Positions 7,741 through 16,283 are shown, numbered from the stretch's first letter. The stretch is 64,000 bases of DNA from Desulfogranum marinum (GCF_016918565.1 NZ_JAFFQD010000011.1:55173-119172); one strand, 5' to 3'. Program-made: numbers and translations. The notes: a model not told the origin generated them from the letters alone.

Positions 7741-8724
7741 TCATGTCTTAACCACCATTACCGTGGCAATCAGCCATGCGGTATAGCCCACATAAACCAG
7801 CAGAAGGGCTGCTCCTTCAAGTCGATTGATGCGTCCCTGACGTCCCCTGAATCCATAGCCGATCAGGAAAAGTGAAATGGTCAATGCTCCCATAACAACC
7901 ATGTCCCGGGAGAGCGTTTCAGGCTCCACTGCGAAAGGATGAATCGATCCAGCAATCCCAACGACGGCCAGCGTGTTGAACAGGTTTGATCCGAGCACAT
8001 TTCCCAGAGCGATATCATGCTCACTTTTGCGGGCAGCAATGACCGACGAAGCCAGCTCCGGCAAGGAGGTCCCCACCGCTATAATCGTCAAACCGATGAT
8101 CATGTCGCTGACACCGAATATCTGTGCGATTTCAACAGCTCCCCATACGAGGATTCGGGAGCTGGCAATGAGCAACAATAGCCCGGCCACGAGCCAGAAA
8201 ACTGCCCGTTTAAGCGGCATTGCTTTTTCAGCGGTTTCCGTTTCAATCTCATTTGCCAGTGAGTCATCCTTTCGTTTCAGCCCTTGATATATAGTCCATG
8301 CCATCAGGCAGCCGAATACCAGCAGCAGAACAAACGCATCGAGCCGTGACAAATCAAGGTCTGCTATCAGAGCGACACTGAGGGCGTTCAGCAGCGTCAA
8401 TATCGGCAGTTCCTTGCGCAATACAGTCGAATGTACCATGATGGGACTGATCAAGGCCGTCACGCCCAGTATCAGGGCGATATTGGCGATGTTTGAGCCG
8501 TATGCGTTACCAAGCGCAATACCCGGGCTACCTTCAAAAGCAGCCAAGGCCGAAACCACCATTTCGGGAGCGGACGTCCCGAATCCAACGATTACCATGC
8601 CGATTAAAAGTGGCGGCATGCCGAAATATCTTGCAGTGGAAGCTGAACCTTCCACAAAACGGTCCGCGCTCCAAACCAGAAGTGCCAGACCGACAATCAA
8701 AGCCAAAACTGCTAATCCCATCAT
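7741..8724 (-). CDS. yrbG: Calcium/sodium antiporter, YrbG-type CaCA family
   Basis: A 327-residue inner-membrane protein with about ten hydrophobic segments in two inverted halves. Each half carries the alpha-repeat signature of the CaCA superfamily. The first has GFGTSAPEMVVS and GNAYGSNIANI (residues ~48-85). The second has AVGTSLPELASS and GNVLGSNLFNT (~217-250). The acidic residues in these repeats coordinate the transported cation. The family exchanges Na+ (or H+) for Ca2+ across the cytoplasmic membrane. The central loop between the halves is acidic. It sits on the minus strand between island debris and the rhuM pseudogene, so it is either cargo or an older chromosomal segment. Start ATG at 8724; the second codon is also ATG. 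Confidence 0.9.
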   Translation of the reverse strand: MMGLAVLALIVGLALLVWSADRFVEGSASTARYFGMPPLLIGMVIVGFGTSAPEMVVSALAAFEGSPGIALGNAYGSNIANIALILGVTALISPIMVHSTVLRKELPILTLLNALSVALIADLDLSRLDAFVLLLVFGCLMAWTIYQGLKRKDDSLANEIETETAEKAMPLKRAVFWLVAGLLLLIASSRILVWGAVEIAQIFGVSDMIIGLTIIAVGTSLPELASSVIAARKSEHDIALGNVLGSNLFNTLAVVGIAGSIHPFAVEPETLSRDMVVMGALTISLFLIGYGFRGRQGRINRLEGAALLLVYVGYTAWLIATVMVVKT

Positions 8725-8746
8725 CCAAATCCCTTATCCAGAAAAG

Positions 8747-9819
8747 TTAATCCTCATTGTTTTTATCATTCTTATGTTCCAACTGTTTCATTAAACGGTC
8801 GAAGTCACTTTCAAACAGCCGGTCCTGAATAATGCGGTATTTTTCAAATTCGCTTTCAGCATGGGCCTTGGCGATTTCCGCCGTTACTTTTCCAGCGTCC
8901 TGAAGGATTTCCCGGTCGGTGGCTTCGATGAATTCGTTCAAGCGGGTCTCCCAATCCTGCATGATCAATGGGATCTTGCGCAAGGCCATGTCCTCGGCCA
9001 CATCCAGGTAGGCGTTCACCAGCCGGGTCAATTGCGCCATTTCATTTTCGGTCAGGTAATTTTTAGCTATGCTGACATCAAACTTCTGAATTTTCCACTT
9101 CGGGGCATCCTTCCAAGGTCGTCAGCCCCATATTCTGTTTTTGGTGGTCAGCCCTGTCGACAATCAACTCAGCAGCCGTCAGTCCATGAATGGCCCAGTG
9201 CAGCTTATTCTGGACGGTTGCAAAAAACCTTTTGGTGGCCTGCGCTGTGACATCATAGTCGATGGACGTGGCGTAAATATCGGTAATCTTCTGGTAGAAC
9301 TTGCGCTCGAAAAGGCGAATTTCCCGGATATGTTCCAGTTGCTCTTCAAAATATTGTTCCGTCAGGATAGAGCCACCGCTTTTTATGCGTTCATCATCCA
9401 TCACATAGGCTTTGATGGTGTATTCCTTTATGATGGTGGTGGCCCATTTGCGGAACTGGACGGCATGCTCTGAGTTGACCTTGTAACCAACCGCAATAAT
9501 GGCCGAGAGATTATAGTGTTTTGTATTGTCGTTTTTACCATCAGCGGCAGTTATCCGAAAATTTCGGATAACTGAATCTTCCTGCAACTCACTGTCACTG
9601 AATATCTTTTTCAAATGATAGTTGATGGTACGTACGTCCACGTCATAGAGCGTTGCCATCATTTTCTGGGTCAGCCAAATGTTTTCATCGGCATATACCG
9701 CCTCAACGCTGCCTTTGCCGGTGGCTGCTACAAATGTCAGATACTCAGCCGCCGATGAGCGGACAATCGATGTCTCTTTTTCCCGACTTTTGAATTTGCT
9801 TACTTTTATCTTTCTTCAT
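8747..9819 (-). pseudogene. rhuM: RhuM family protein, broken by two frameshifts
   Basis: Two frames make up one RhuM-type protein (typical length ~340 residues; span here ~357 codons). The main part (9662-9078) includes WLTQKMMATLYDVDVRTINY, preceded in frame by TSIVRSSAAEYLTFVAATGK, and RKWATTIIKEYTIKAYVMDD, all classic for the family. An extra T near 9111-9113 shifts the frame. The tail continues in another frame as WKDAPKWKIQKF and AQLTRLVNAYLDVAEDMALR, down to 8747. The best start, ATG at 9819 with GGGAGGT just upstream, is out of frame with the body, so a second slip lies in the A-rich stretch near 9780-9790. RhuM proteins are commonly carried on islands and have no settled function. 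Confidence 0.8.
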
Positions 9820-9904
9820 TCAACCTCCCCAGTTTTGACGAAAATTAGGAGAGAAGCGGGACCTCCTGATCTGCAACTACGACAAAGAGCCACATCTTCA
9901 ATCC

Positions 9905-10354
9905 CTATTTCTCTCTCACCCATTTCTTTTCATATTTGCCAGTTAACGGAAACCCAATATTTGAATAGTGGATTCTTCCTCTTTCATCTGCCCAACAATA
10001 AATAGGTTCCTCTTTATATTTCTGTGCAACATCTTCAGGAATATTGGCAATCAGTTCATAATCAGATTTTTCACCGCGATCTATTGGCATTATGCTTTTA
10101 GCTTGTTCAACAGCTTGCTGGAAATATTCAAGCACTGGCACCGGGCTTGTTTTGAAAAAATCTACAGAGATACCTACCCCAATGAGGGCACAAAACATAA
10201 TTATTACTAATGATAAAGTAAAAGGTGTTTTAGTTACCAACACGGTTTTCGCAGGAGCCCCGCCAATCGGGCCATTTGGCCTAAATATTTGCTTGTTGGT
10301 TCGCGTTGACTCAATAGTAGTCTTAACGCTCGGTGGAATTATCTGCCCTTTCAT
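9905..10354 (-). CDS. Membrane-anchored hypothetical protein with DUF4124-like C-terminus
   Basis: About 149 residues from ATG at 10354, chosen because it lies just beyond the stop of the upstream gene; an earlier start would overlap that gene by ~50 bases. There is one membrane segment (FTLSLVIIMFCALIGVGI, around residues 64-81). The C-terminal segment IYCWADERGRIHYSNIGFPL is the small beta module seen in DUF4124-type proteins (W-x-D-x-x-G-x-x-H/Y-x-S). The orientation places this module outside the membrane. The pseudogene at 10780-11328 ends with a paralogous module (YCWEDSNGVVHFSNVSFPL), so the two flank the secreted protein between them. The function is unknown. Confidence 0.55.
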   Translation of the reverse strand: MKGQIIPPSVKTTIESTRTNKQIFRPNGPIGGAPAKTVLVTKTPFTLSLVIIMFCALIGVGISVDFFKTSPVPVLEYFQQAVEQAKSIMPIDRGEKSDYELIANIPEDVAQKYKEEPIYCWADERGRIHYSNIGFPLTGKYEKKWVREK

Positions 10355-10356
10355 TA

Positions 10357-10773
10357 TTAATTTCTCTGTCTCGAGGTAATTTTTGTGACTGTTCGAAAAT
10401 TCCATCCCTCTAGCTCAGTACAAAGATGGCTATATTTATCACTACAATATTTTCTTGGTATTCTGGTATGGAAGGAACCTTTTCTACTCCCTCCGTGTTC
10501 TCTCAAGTTTTTTTCCAATAATTTTGCTTTGTACTTTTTCAGGTAAGCGTATGCTGTCCCAGTTCCGTCATGTATTTTAAAGCATGTAAATTTTTGTCGT
10601 AGTGCATCATTGTAATAATATTTTCCTATTGATATTCTTCCTTCAAAGGGCACCGACCAAGCTATGTATCTGTTATAATTTTCTTTTACATTGGCAATTG
10701 TGGCCTTTTTCGCGATTGCATTTTGATTCGCGAAACCAATTAAAAAACAAATAGTTAGTATCTTCTTAAACAT
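10357..10773 (-). CDS. Secreted hypothetical protein
   Basis: A 138-residue protein with a clear Sec signal peptide (MFKKILTICFLIGFANQNAIA, cleavage near residue 21). The mature part is basic, with the stretch VPFEGRISIGKYYYND and two cysteines near the end (KYCSDKYSHLC). That layout could form a small beta-barrel, but no family is recognised. It starts 6 bases after the stop of the upstream pseudogene and ends 2 bases before the next gene's chosen start, so it belongs to a three-gene minus-strand cassette with the two DUF4124-like proteins. Confidence 0.5.
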   Translation of the reverse strand: MFKKILTICFLIGFANQNAIAKKATIANVKENYNRYIAWSVPFEGRISIGKYYYNDALRQKFTCFKIHDGTGTAYAYLKKYKAKLLEKNLREHGGSRKGSFHTRIPRKYCSDKYSHLCTELEGWNFRTVTKITSRQRN

Positions 10774-10779
10774 CTTTTA

Positions 10780-11328
10780 TCAATATCCCCTTACCCATTT
10801 CTTTTTATACTTCCCCGATAATGGAAAACTTACGTTTGAAAAATGTACTACTCCGTTACTGTCCTCCCAGCAGTACATCAAATCACCTTTAGGTAAATAC
10901 TTTCGTGCAAATTCAAATTCAGACTGTAAGCTATCTTGATTTTTTCTTACTCCATAGGAAGCAGGTAGTCGTCATGTTGGCTTAGCCCTTGGTGTTTGCG
11001 GCACGTTTTTTTGTTTATAATAATCTGGGTTGAAGTAAAGCATCGCCCTTTTACTCATCGGATCTCGCTCCAGCACATACACAGGATCACTATTCAAATA
11101 ATCCTTTATTGATAGCCTCCACTCTTGCAACTCATCTATAACTGGCTGCTTTTTTATCAATTTAAAATAGGCGTAAATTGAGCCATCGATTACAAGGAAA
11201 CAAACTGCAAGGCATATAAAGAAGGGCCATATAGGATTTTTGTTATTTCTGTAACTGCGTCTTCTGTCTGCTGAATTACTTTGCCTAGTATTGAAGGGTC
11301 GTGTGTCTATATTTCTAAATTTTGGTAT
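10780..11328 (-). pseudogene. DUF4124-like membrane protein interrupted by an in-frame TGA
   Basis: One minus-strand frame runs from 11328 to the stop at 10780-10782, broken only by TGA at 10972-10974. Before the stop it encodes a membrane segment (WPFFICLAVCFLVIDG) and VIDELQEWRLSIKDYLNSDP. After it come SYGVRKNQDSLQSEFEF and the module YCWEDSNGVVHFSNVSFPL with a tail GKYKKKWVRGY, nearly the same as the paralogue at 9905. No ATG opens the frame upstream of the membrane segment. A single CGA-to-TGA change could explain the stop. I call it a pseudogene. Readthrough is possible but unsupported. Confidence 0.6.
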
Positions 11329-11442
11329 TTAGTGTCTCCATACGAAAACACCTGACTCTTTTTTTGTTCTTCTTCTCATCTCACTAGCCAAATCCCAATT
11401 ATTTAGTAAACACACAAGTCCCATTATAGGCCTGAAAATAAA

Positions 11443-11489
11443 TAAAAAAAAAGGGCAAACTTCCTAATATTACTAGGTAGTTTGCCCTT
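11443..11489 (-). terminator. Strong hairpin terminator
   Basis: The arms at 11451-11466 (AAGGGCAAACTTCCTA) and 11474-11489 pair almost completely around a 7-base loop. On the minus strand the stem is followed by a run of T residues. No minus-strand gene is evident immediately upstream, so the transcript it ends is unknown. Confidence 0.6.
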
Positions 11490-11689
11490 ACGCTTAGCAA
11501 ATGCTACAGCGTGGATGGCGGTAATTACTCCTTTATTGATTAAACACTGTCACGCCAATGGATTCACGTTACCTCGTGACCTAGCCATACGACTTTTCCG
11601 ATAAAAAAAAATTCTTGTACAATTATTTCATATGGCGGGTATTTCATGACATTTTCACTGATTGCTATCAATCTGTTACCCTGTCTCAA

Positions 11690-11712
11690 AAATGGGAACA
11701 GATCTATTATTG
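11690..11712 (+). repeat. 23-base dispersed repeat, copy 2
   Basis: It matches 7384-7406 at 21 of 23 bases (AAATGGGAACAGATCTATTA plus TTG). It directly abuts the open frame of the recombinase tail, as if an insertion or recombination event used this end. Confidence 0.5.
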
Positions 11713-11713
11713 A

Positions 11714-11860
11714 GAACAAATCAAGGCAGGTACGATGCACAGCACCAACAAGGCTTTTGATCGGTATTTACAGGTTCAAACAGATGACGCTTTGTCTATC
11801 TATGCAGCGTCTAGAGGAAGGAAACAAAAAAAAGATAGAAAATCTATAACATACAGATAG
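11714..11860 (+). pseudogene. Tyrosine-type recombinase/integrase, C-terminal remnant
   Basis: The plus-strand frame opens right after a TGA at 11711 and encodes IKAGTMHSTNKAFDRYLQVQ, then TDDALSIYAASRGRKQ and a basic tail. HSTNKAFDRY resembles the C-terminal active-site segment of phage-type integrases, where the final Tyr is the nucleophile. The rest of the catalytic domain is absent; the 23-base repeat sits exactly where it should continue. Its position ~360 bases from the 3' end of the tmRNA gene is typical for integrases that use ssrA as attachment site. The assignment rests on a short stretch. Confidence 0.45.
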
Positions 11861-11873
11861 TAATATAATATTA

Positions 11874-12125
11874 CTACTGATCCAACCTACTCTCTCTTTC
11901 CATTGTAATCTCATGCTTCTTCATGGATCCTACTGTTGCCGAGTCAGTAAGATAAGAAAACACATACACCACTGCCGCTAAAACAAATACTGCAAAAACG
12001 CACTTCAGGAACAACCAAGTCATTCTCCATGCAAAAAGGACTAGAGCAATAATGAGTATGACTGCAACCCATTGGTTAGCCATTAAAAAGCTATGGACAT
12101 ATGAATATATATAATCAAAATTCAT
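11874..12125 (-). CDS. Small two-span membrane protein
   Basis: An 83-residue protein with two adjoining hydrophobic helices (WVAVILIIALVLFAW and TWLFLKCVFAVFVLAAVVYVF, around residues 19-60) and a charged C-terminal tail (KKHEITMERESRLDQ). A GGGGTA stretch sits upstream of ATG 12125. No family is recognised. It is the last gene before the tmRNA on the same strand, separated by the tmRNA terminator. Confidence 0.5.
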   Translation of the reverse strand: MNFDYIYSYVHSFLMANQWVAVILIIALVLFAWRMTWLFLKCVFAVFVLAAVVYVFSYLTDSATVGSMKKHEITMERESRLDQ

Positions 12126-12162
12126 GCTTTTACCCCGTTGAAATCAAGCCATTTCAAGTCGC

Positions 12163-12200
12163 AAACAAAAACGGCAAGCTGAAAACCTCCAGCTTGCCGT
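12163..12200 (-). terminator. tmRNA terminator
   Basis: The arms ACGGCAAGCTG (12171-12181) and CAGCTTGCCGT (12190-12200) pair perfectly around an 8-base loop. A T-rich run follows on the minus strand. It lies 17 bases beyond the CCA end of ssrA. Its sequence is unlike the hairpins following the two att-like copies at 4.7 and 7.5 kb. Confidence 0.85.
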
Positions 12201-12216
12201 AATCGTTACTAATAAA

Positions 12217-12576
12217 TGGTGGAGACGCCGGGAGTTGAACCCGGGTCCGGAAACTCTCCCCTTACGTATCTACATGCTTAGTTTCGGGATTTAATCTCGT
12301 ATCCTGCGCTCCCCCGAAACAGGGATAACCGGATACCAGCCTGAAAAGTTCTCGCCAACCGTGTCTCAGACGTACGCGGTTGACCAGCCTACAGAGTCGA
12401 CGCTCCTAATCCAGTCCCGTAGACAAAGACTGGTGGAGCGGCACAGCAGACTAAGCTGCCAGTGCGTAGTTATAATCGTCTGCGATTATATTTAAAATCC
12501 GTCAATTTTACGAGCTGACAGCAACTCGACATGCAACAATAAGCTTCAATATCCCCGTCGAATCCGTTTCGTCCCC
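12217..12576 (-). ncRNA. ssrA: tmRNA (transfer-messenger RNA)
   Basis: About 360 nt. The 5' acceptor strand GGGGACG (12576-12570) pairs with CGTCTCC near the 3' end, followed by A and CCA at 12219-12217. The T-arm carries the canonical GGGTTCAACTCCCG. The internal frame resumes at a GCA codon and encodes the proteolysis tag ADDYNYALAA before TAG, near 12448-12480. tmRNA releases ribosomes stalled on broken mRNAs and tags the product for proteases, working with SmpB, whose gene lies 38 bases upstream on the same strand. The 3' end is a common integration target, and the region beyond it looks like island DNA. Confidence 0.95.
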
Positions 12577-12614
12577 ATATATAGAATTTGTGTTAATATA
12601 ATTAGAGCAATTGT

Positions 12615-13070
12615 TTAGTCGCCACGTCGCATATCGCGATCTATATCGCGTTTTGACTGTTTTTCTTTGAGCGACGCTCGTTTATCATAGAGTTTTTTAC
12701 CTCGGGCCAGTCCCAATTCAACTTTGGCTTTCCCATTCCCTATAAAATATATCTTAAGTGGGATAAGCGCAATCCCCTTTTCGTGCAATTTTCCAATTAA
12801 TTTGCGCAGCTCCCTTTTGTGGAGCAGCAATTTTCTAACCCGGAGAGGGTCCTGTACCATATCGGTGGCAAATGAGTAAGGTGAAATATGCACATTGTAC
12901 AAAAAGAGTTCCCCATTCTTCATCTGGGCATACCCATCACGCAGGTTTCCCTTACCTGCCCGTAACGATTTCACTTCCGGGCCTTTGAGCACAATGCCCG
13001 CCTCAAAGGTTTGATCGATATGATAATCGTGAAACGCTTTTTTATTTTTACAGACTACGTTAATTCCCAT
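12615..13070 (-). CDS. smpB: SsrA-binding protein SmpB
   Basis: A 151-residue protein of standard SmpB length. It has the OB-fold core ([33 protein letters not shown]) and the basic C-terminal tail [19 protein letters not shown] and DIDRDMRR, which enters the decoding centre in place of an anticodon stem. It binds the tRNA-like domain of tmRNA and is required for its loading into stalled ribosomes. The gene is just upstream of ssrA on the same strand, a common pairing. Start ATG at 13070 gives the usual N-terminus. Confidence 0.97.
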   Translation of the reverse strand: MGINVVCKNKKAFHDYHIDQTFEAGIVLKGPEVKSLRAGKGNLRDGYAQMKNGELFLYNVHISPYSFATDMVQDPLRVRKLLLHKRELRKLIGKLHEKGIALIPLKIYFIGNGKAKVELGLARGKKLYDKRASLKEKQSKRDIDRDMRRGD

Positions 13071-13116
13071 GCCCTTATTGTGCCCACCTCATAGTTAACA
13101 AAAAACAACCTGTCTC

Positions 13117-14937
13117 TTACACATCTCTGGTTACACGTAACGCTTCTTCGATGGTTGTCAATCCGCTTTGCACCTTGCGCCAGGCATCTTCCCGCAGGGT
13201 AGACATACCCTCGCGTATGGCGATCCGGCGTAAATCGTCTGCTGTTGATCTGGAAGAAACCAACGCCTTCAGCTGTTCCGACATGGGGAAAATTTCAAAA
13301 ATACCAATACGCCCATAATAGCCTGTCCCCCGACAATGACGACACCCTTTTCCCCGCTGCAGCTCAAACGCTCTCTTTTCCCCCACAGGAAAACCCATTT
13401 TTTGCAGTTCCGCCGCCTCAACCTCGTAGGCTTCGGTACAGTTGGGACAAATACGCCGCACCAACCGCTGCGCTAACGCGCCGAGCATGGTAGAACCAAT
13501 CAAAAAAGGTTCCAGGCCCAAATCTTCCAAACGGATAATAGTGGAGACTGCATCATTGGTGTGCAGAGTGGAAAATACCAGGTGGCCGGTTAAAGCCGCC
13601 TGCACCGCATATGTGGCCGTGTCCAAATCACGTATCTCTCCGATCATGATAATATCGGGATCCTGCCGCAGGATATTACGCAAAATATTGGAAAAAGTAA
13701 CATCAATTTGTGCCTGCACCGCAATCTGGTTGAATTCCTCGTGGACCATCTCCACCGGATCTTCAATGGTGACAATATTTATGTCCGGGCCGGCAATCTG
13801 CTTAAGGGTGGAATAAAGCGTAGTGGACTTACCGCTGCCGGTGGGCCCAGTCACCAGCACAATCCCGTGGGGAGACGACATAAAATTATTGTACACGACC
13901 CGGTCACGCCGAGAAAATCCCAATCCGTCCAGATTTTGAAAAATAACATCTGCATCCAGGATCCGCATAACGGTTTTTTCGCCAAAGGCAACCGGCACCG
14001 TGGACACCCGAACCTCTGCCTCGCCCTCTTTCTCCCTACGCCCGATTTTAATACGGCCGTCTTGAGGCCTGCGCTTTTCGGCGATATCCATCCTTGCCAG
14101 GGACTTAATCCGTGAGGTAATGGCAGAATGCACGGCTTTGGGTAATTTATAGATAGTATGCAGTACCCCGTCTATCCGAAAGCGAATCATACAGATATCC
14201 CGTTTAGGCTCTATATGGATATCACTAGCCCGTTGCTCCAGTGCATAGCTGAAGAGATGATTAACAGCAGCTTTTATATGCTGATCGGTCGAGGCCAGCT
14301 CCTTGCTGGAACTGAGACGCACGTATTGTTCCAGATTGCCGATATCAACCGTGGTGTCTGTTCCGGTTCCGCTAAATTGAGTTTCCGCAGCCGTTATAGA
14401 ACGCTGAAAACCGAAAAATTCAGCCAGTATTTTTTTGATGTCGGTGCGGGTGGAGAGAAAGGCCCTGATTTTCACCTGGTTTGCCCGTTCGATATCGGCA
14501 AGTGGTCCGCGATTATCGGGGTTGTAGGTTACAACCTCCAGGATACCGTTGCGTAGGCCAAAGGGCAGAATTAGATGATTGACAGCAAAGGATCTGGAAA
14601 TGGTTTTGGTTACAATTTCCATATCCAATTCCAGGGGGTCGAGCTTTTTAAAAGGGATTTTCAGCTTACGGCCAACCGCACGCATGATCACCTCTTCGCT
14701 GAGCAAATCCCCTTTAGACCCGGGAATTTCCAAATTCAGCGACGCGACCACAGCAACCAGGTCAGGATATCCTTTTTCAATCTTATACGGGTCTTCCTTA
14801 CGCCTCCCTCCTGCCAGACGAAGCAGTTTCTGCCGCTGCTTTCCCTTTTCTAAAATGACAAACTGGCGCTTATCGGCGCTTAACAGCCCATCTTCGACAA
14901 GAAGATCCAGTAATTTATCACTATTTAAAAAGCTCAT
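13117..14937 (-). CDS. Type II secretion/type IV pilus assembly ATPase, GspE/PilB family
   Basis: A 606-residue cytoplasmic motor ATPase. Residues ~60-180 form an N-terminal MshEN/GSPII_E domain. The catalytic part has RASDIHIEP at 236-244, the Walker A motif GPTGSGKSTT at 364-373, the Asp box (TIEDPVE at 390-396), a Walker B/His box (MIGEIRD and GHLVFSTLHTNDA), and a C-terminal four-cysteine zinc loop (CPNC and CRHC). These enzymes drive pseudopilus or pilus subunit polymerisation. No other gsp or pil genes are adjacent, so its exact system cannot be decided. It lies between smpB and the YqaA-type gene on the same strand; GspE or PilB are equally possible names. Confidence 0.9.
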   Translation of the reverse strand: MSFLNSDKLLDLLVEDGLLSADKRQFVILEKGKQRQKLLRLAGGRRKEDPYKIEKGYPDLVAVVASLNLEIPGSKGDLLSEEVIMRAVGRKLKIPFKKLDPLELDMEIVTKTISRSFAVNHLILPFGLRNGILEVVTYNPDNRGPLADIERANQVKIRAFLSTRTDIKKILAEFFGFQRSITAAETQFSGTGTDTTVDIGNLEQYVRLSSSKELASTDQHIKAAVNHLFSYALEQRASDIHIEPKRDICMIRFRIDGVLHTIYKLPKAVHSAITSRIKSLARMDIAEKRRPQDGRIKIGRREKEGEAEVRVSTVPVAFGEKTVMRILDADVIFQNLDGLGFSRRDRVVYNNFMSSPHGIVLVTGPTGSGKSTTLYSTLKQIAGPDINIVTIEDPVEMVHEEFNQIAVQAQIDVTFSNILRNILRQDPDIIMIGEIRDLDTATYAVQAALTGHLVFSTLHTNDAVSTIIRLEDLGLEPFLIGSTMLGALAQRLVRRICPNCTEAYEVEAAELQKMGFPVGEKRAFELQRGKGCRHCRGTGYYGRIGIFEIFPMSEQLKALVSSRSTADDLRRIAIREGMSTLREDAWRKVQSGLTTIEEALRVTRDV

Positions 14938-15025
14938 ACTTTGTCCTAAAGGGAAATGCAGGATAGACTACCAACACACAGCCTGCGCAGGCCGATCTTG
15001 GAAAAACATCAGAAACCAGCTCAAG

Positions 15026-15628
15026 CTACAACAGCACCTTGATCAGGATAAACCCACCTATTAATAATACAAGAAAAACGATGGTGAGAATATTAAAATA
15101 TCGATTGATAAAATATTGAACAGGAGCCCCAAACTTGTAAATGAGACCGGCAACAAGAAAAAACCGGGCTGACCTTGCCAGAATGGACATAAACATGAAG
15201 GTCGGAAAGTTAATCTTAAATGCACCGGCAGTGATGGTAAACAACTTGTACGGTAGCGGGGTAAACCCGGCAGCTCCCACGGCCCACGCATCGTATTGGC
15301 GGTAAAGATCCTGCACTGTGGCGTATTTGTCCTGGAGTCCGTACATGTCAAGAATAGGCCGGCCAAGGGTTTCCATAAATCCCATCCCCAGGCCGTAGCC
15401 AATAGCGCCACCGATAACAGAACCAACAGCACAAATTGCTGCAAATTTAAAAGATTTCTGCGGAGCACCGACACAAAGTGCTATTAAAAAAATATCAGGG
15501 GGAATCGGAAAAAACGAAGATTCGGCCACAGCAATGAAAAAAAGAGCCCACACACCGGCAGGTGTCTGGATCCACTGCATGCACCGGTTATAAATCCTCT
15601 GCAGAAGGGATAATTTATGATCGCCCAT
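15026..15628 (-). CDS. YqaA/DedA-type membrane protein (VTT domain)
   Basis: A 200-residue polytopic protein with four to five hydrophobic segments. The core has ESSFFPIPPDIFLIALCVG, AVGSVIGGAIGYGLG and GFTPLPYKLFTITAGAF, the re-entrant loop motifs of the SNARE-associated/VTT superfamily. Relatives flip or transport lipid carriers or maintain envelope potential; the precise substrate is unknown for this branch. I start at ATG 15628, preceded by GGCAGGGG and overlapping the 3' end of pcm by 14 bases, not at an earlier ATG. The overlap implies translational coupling with pcm. Confidence 0.75.
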   Translation of the reverse strand: MGDHKLSLLQRIYNRCMQWIQTPAGVWALFFIAVAESSFFPIPPDIFLIALCVGAPQKSFKFAAICAVGSVIGGAIGYGLGMGFMETLGRPILDMYGLQDKYATVQDLYRQYDAWAVGAAGFTPLPYKLFTITAGAFKINFPTFMFMSILARSARFFLVAGLIYKFGAPVQYFINRYFNILTIVFLVLLIGGFILIKVLL

Positions 15629-16283
15629 TGAACCCCTGCCAGCCATGAGCACCAATTAAATCGACAAAACGTACATGCTCAATCAGCTGCACTGTAATTT
15701 CCCCTTCCTCTTTGGTCAGCAGTTGGAGTTCCTGCACGTCATGATCGCCTACCGGAATCACTAATCGGCCATAATCTGCCAGTTGATCTATTAAGGGTTG
15801 CGGTACGACCGGCCCACCGGCAGTAACGACAATCGCATCAAAAGGCGCCTGATCGGCCCAGCCTACAGTACCGTCATCAATACGGGAAACGATATTATGA
15901 TAACGCAGTTTATCAAAAACTTTTCGGGCTCTGCCCAGCAAGCTATCAATGCGCTCCACCGTATACACTCGCTCACAGAGTCTGGAAAGTATAGCCGCCT
16001 GATAGCCCGATCCGGTACCGATCTCCAACACCCGTTCCCCGCCCTTAAGCTGGAGAGCCTCGGTCATCAGTGCCACAATATACGGCTGGGAGATAGTCTG
16101 TCCACTGCCTATGGGTAAAGGAAAATCACCGTACGCACTTGCTTGCATGGCATCTTCGACAAACAGATGCCGGGGAACCGTGCCTATGGCATCCAGTACC
16201 CGTTGATCCCGGATTCCCCGAGATACCAACTGCTCTTCCACCATGCGTAGACGATAAATATCAAATGTAGAGGGAGAATTCAC
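15615..16283 (-). CDS. pcm: Protein-L-isoaspartate O-methyltransferase
   Basis: About 222 residues. Conserved features are MVEEQLVSRGI at the N-terminus, PRHLFV, the substrate segment GSGQTISQPYIVALMTEAL, SAM motif I (VLEIGTGSGYQAAIL) and the late motif FDAIVVTAGGPVVP. The enzyme methylates isoaspartyl residues in aged proteins so that they can revert to aspartate. The start is taken as GTG at 16283, which overlaps the stop of the upstream lipoprotein gene in a GTGA arrangement with GGAAG upstream. Its neighbours on both sides overlap it, so the lipoprotein, pcm and YqaA-like genes form one operon. Confidence 0.93.
   Translation of the reverse strand: MNSPSTFDIYRLRMVEEQLVSRGIRDQRVLDAIGTVPRHLFVEDAMQASAYGDFPLPIGSGQTISQPYIVALMTEALQLKGGERVLEIGTGSGYQAAILSRLCERVYTVERIDSLLGRARKVFDKLRYHNIVSRIDDGTVGWADQAPFDAIVVTAGGPVVPQPLIDQLADYGRLVIPVGDHDVQELQLLTKEEGEITVQLIEHVRFVDLIGAHGWQGFNGRS

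Larger units (their letters stand above)
11329..11713. other. Intergenic stretch with terminator and repeat, no gene
   Basis: These ~385 bases hold the hairpin above and repeat copy 2. A 29-codon plus-strand frame follows ATG at 11507 (ending GFTLPRDLAIRLFR). It reads like a protein tail but has no ribosome site, so I leave it uncalled. Confidence 0.4.

Noticed and set aside
11507..11596. 29-codon plus-strand frame ending GFTLPRDLAIRLFR
   Set aside because: Reads somewhat protein-like, but has no ribosome site and its in-frame upstream continuation runs into a terminator hairpin.
11646..11849. 67-residue plus-strand frame
   Set aside because: It spans the dispersed repeat and overlaps the recombinase tail in another frame; the tail frame is the one with recognisable sequence.
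15628..15655. Upstream start of the YqaA-like gene at 15655
   Set aside because: It would overlap pcm by 41 bases without a ribosome site, while 15628 has one.
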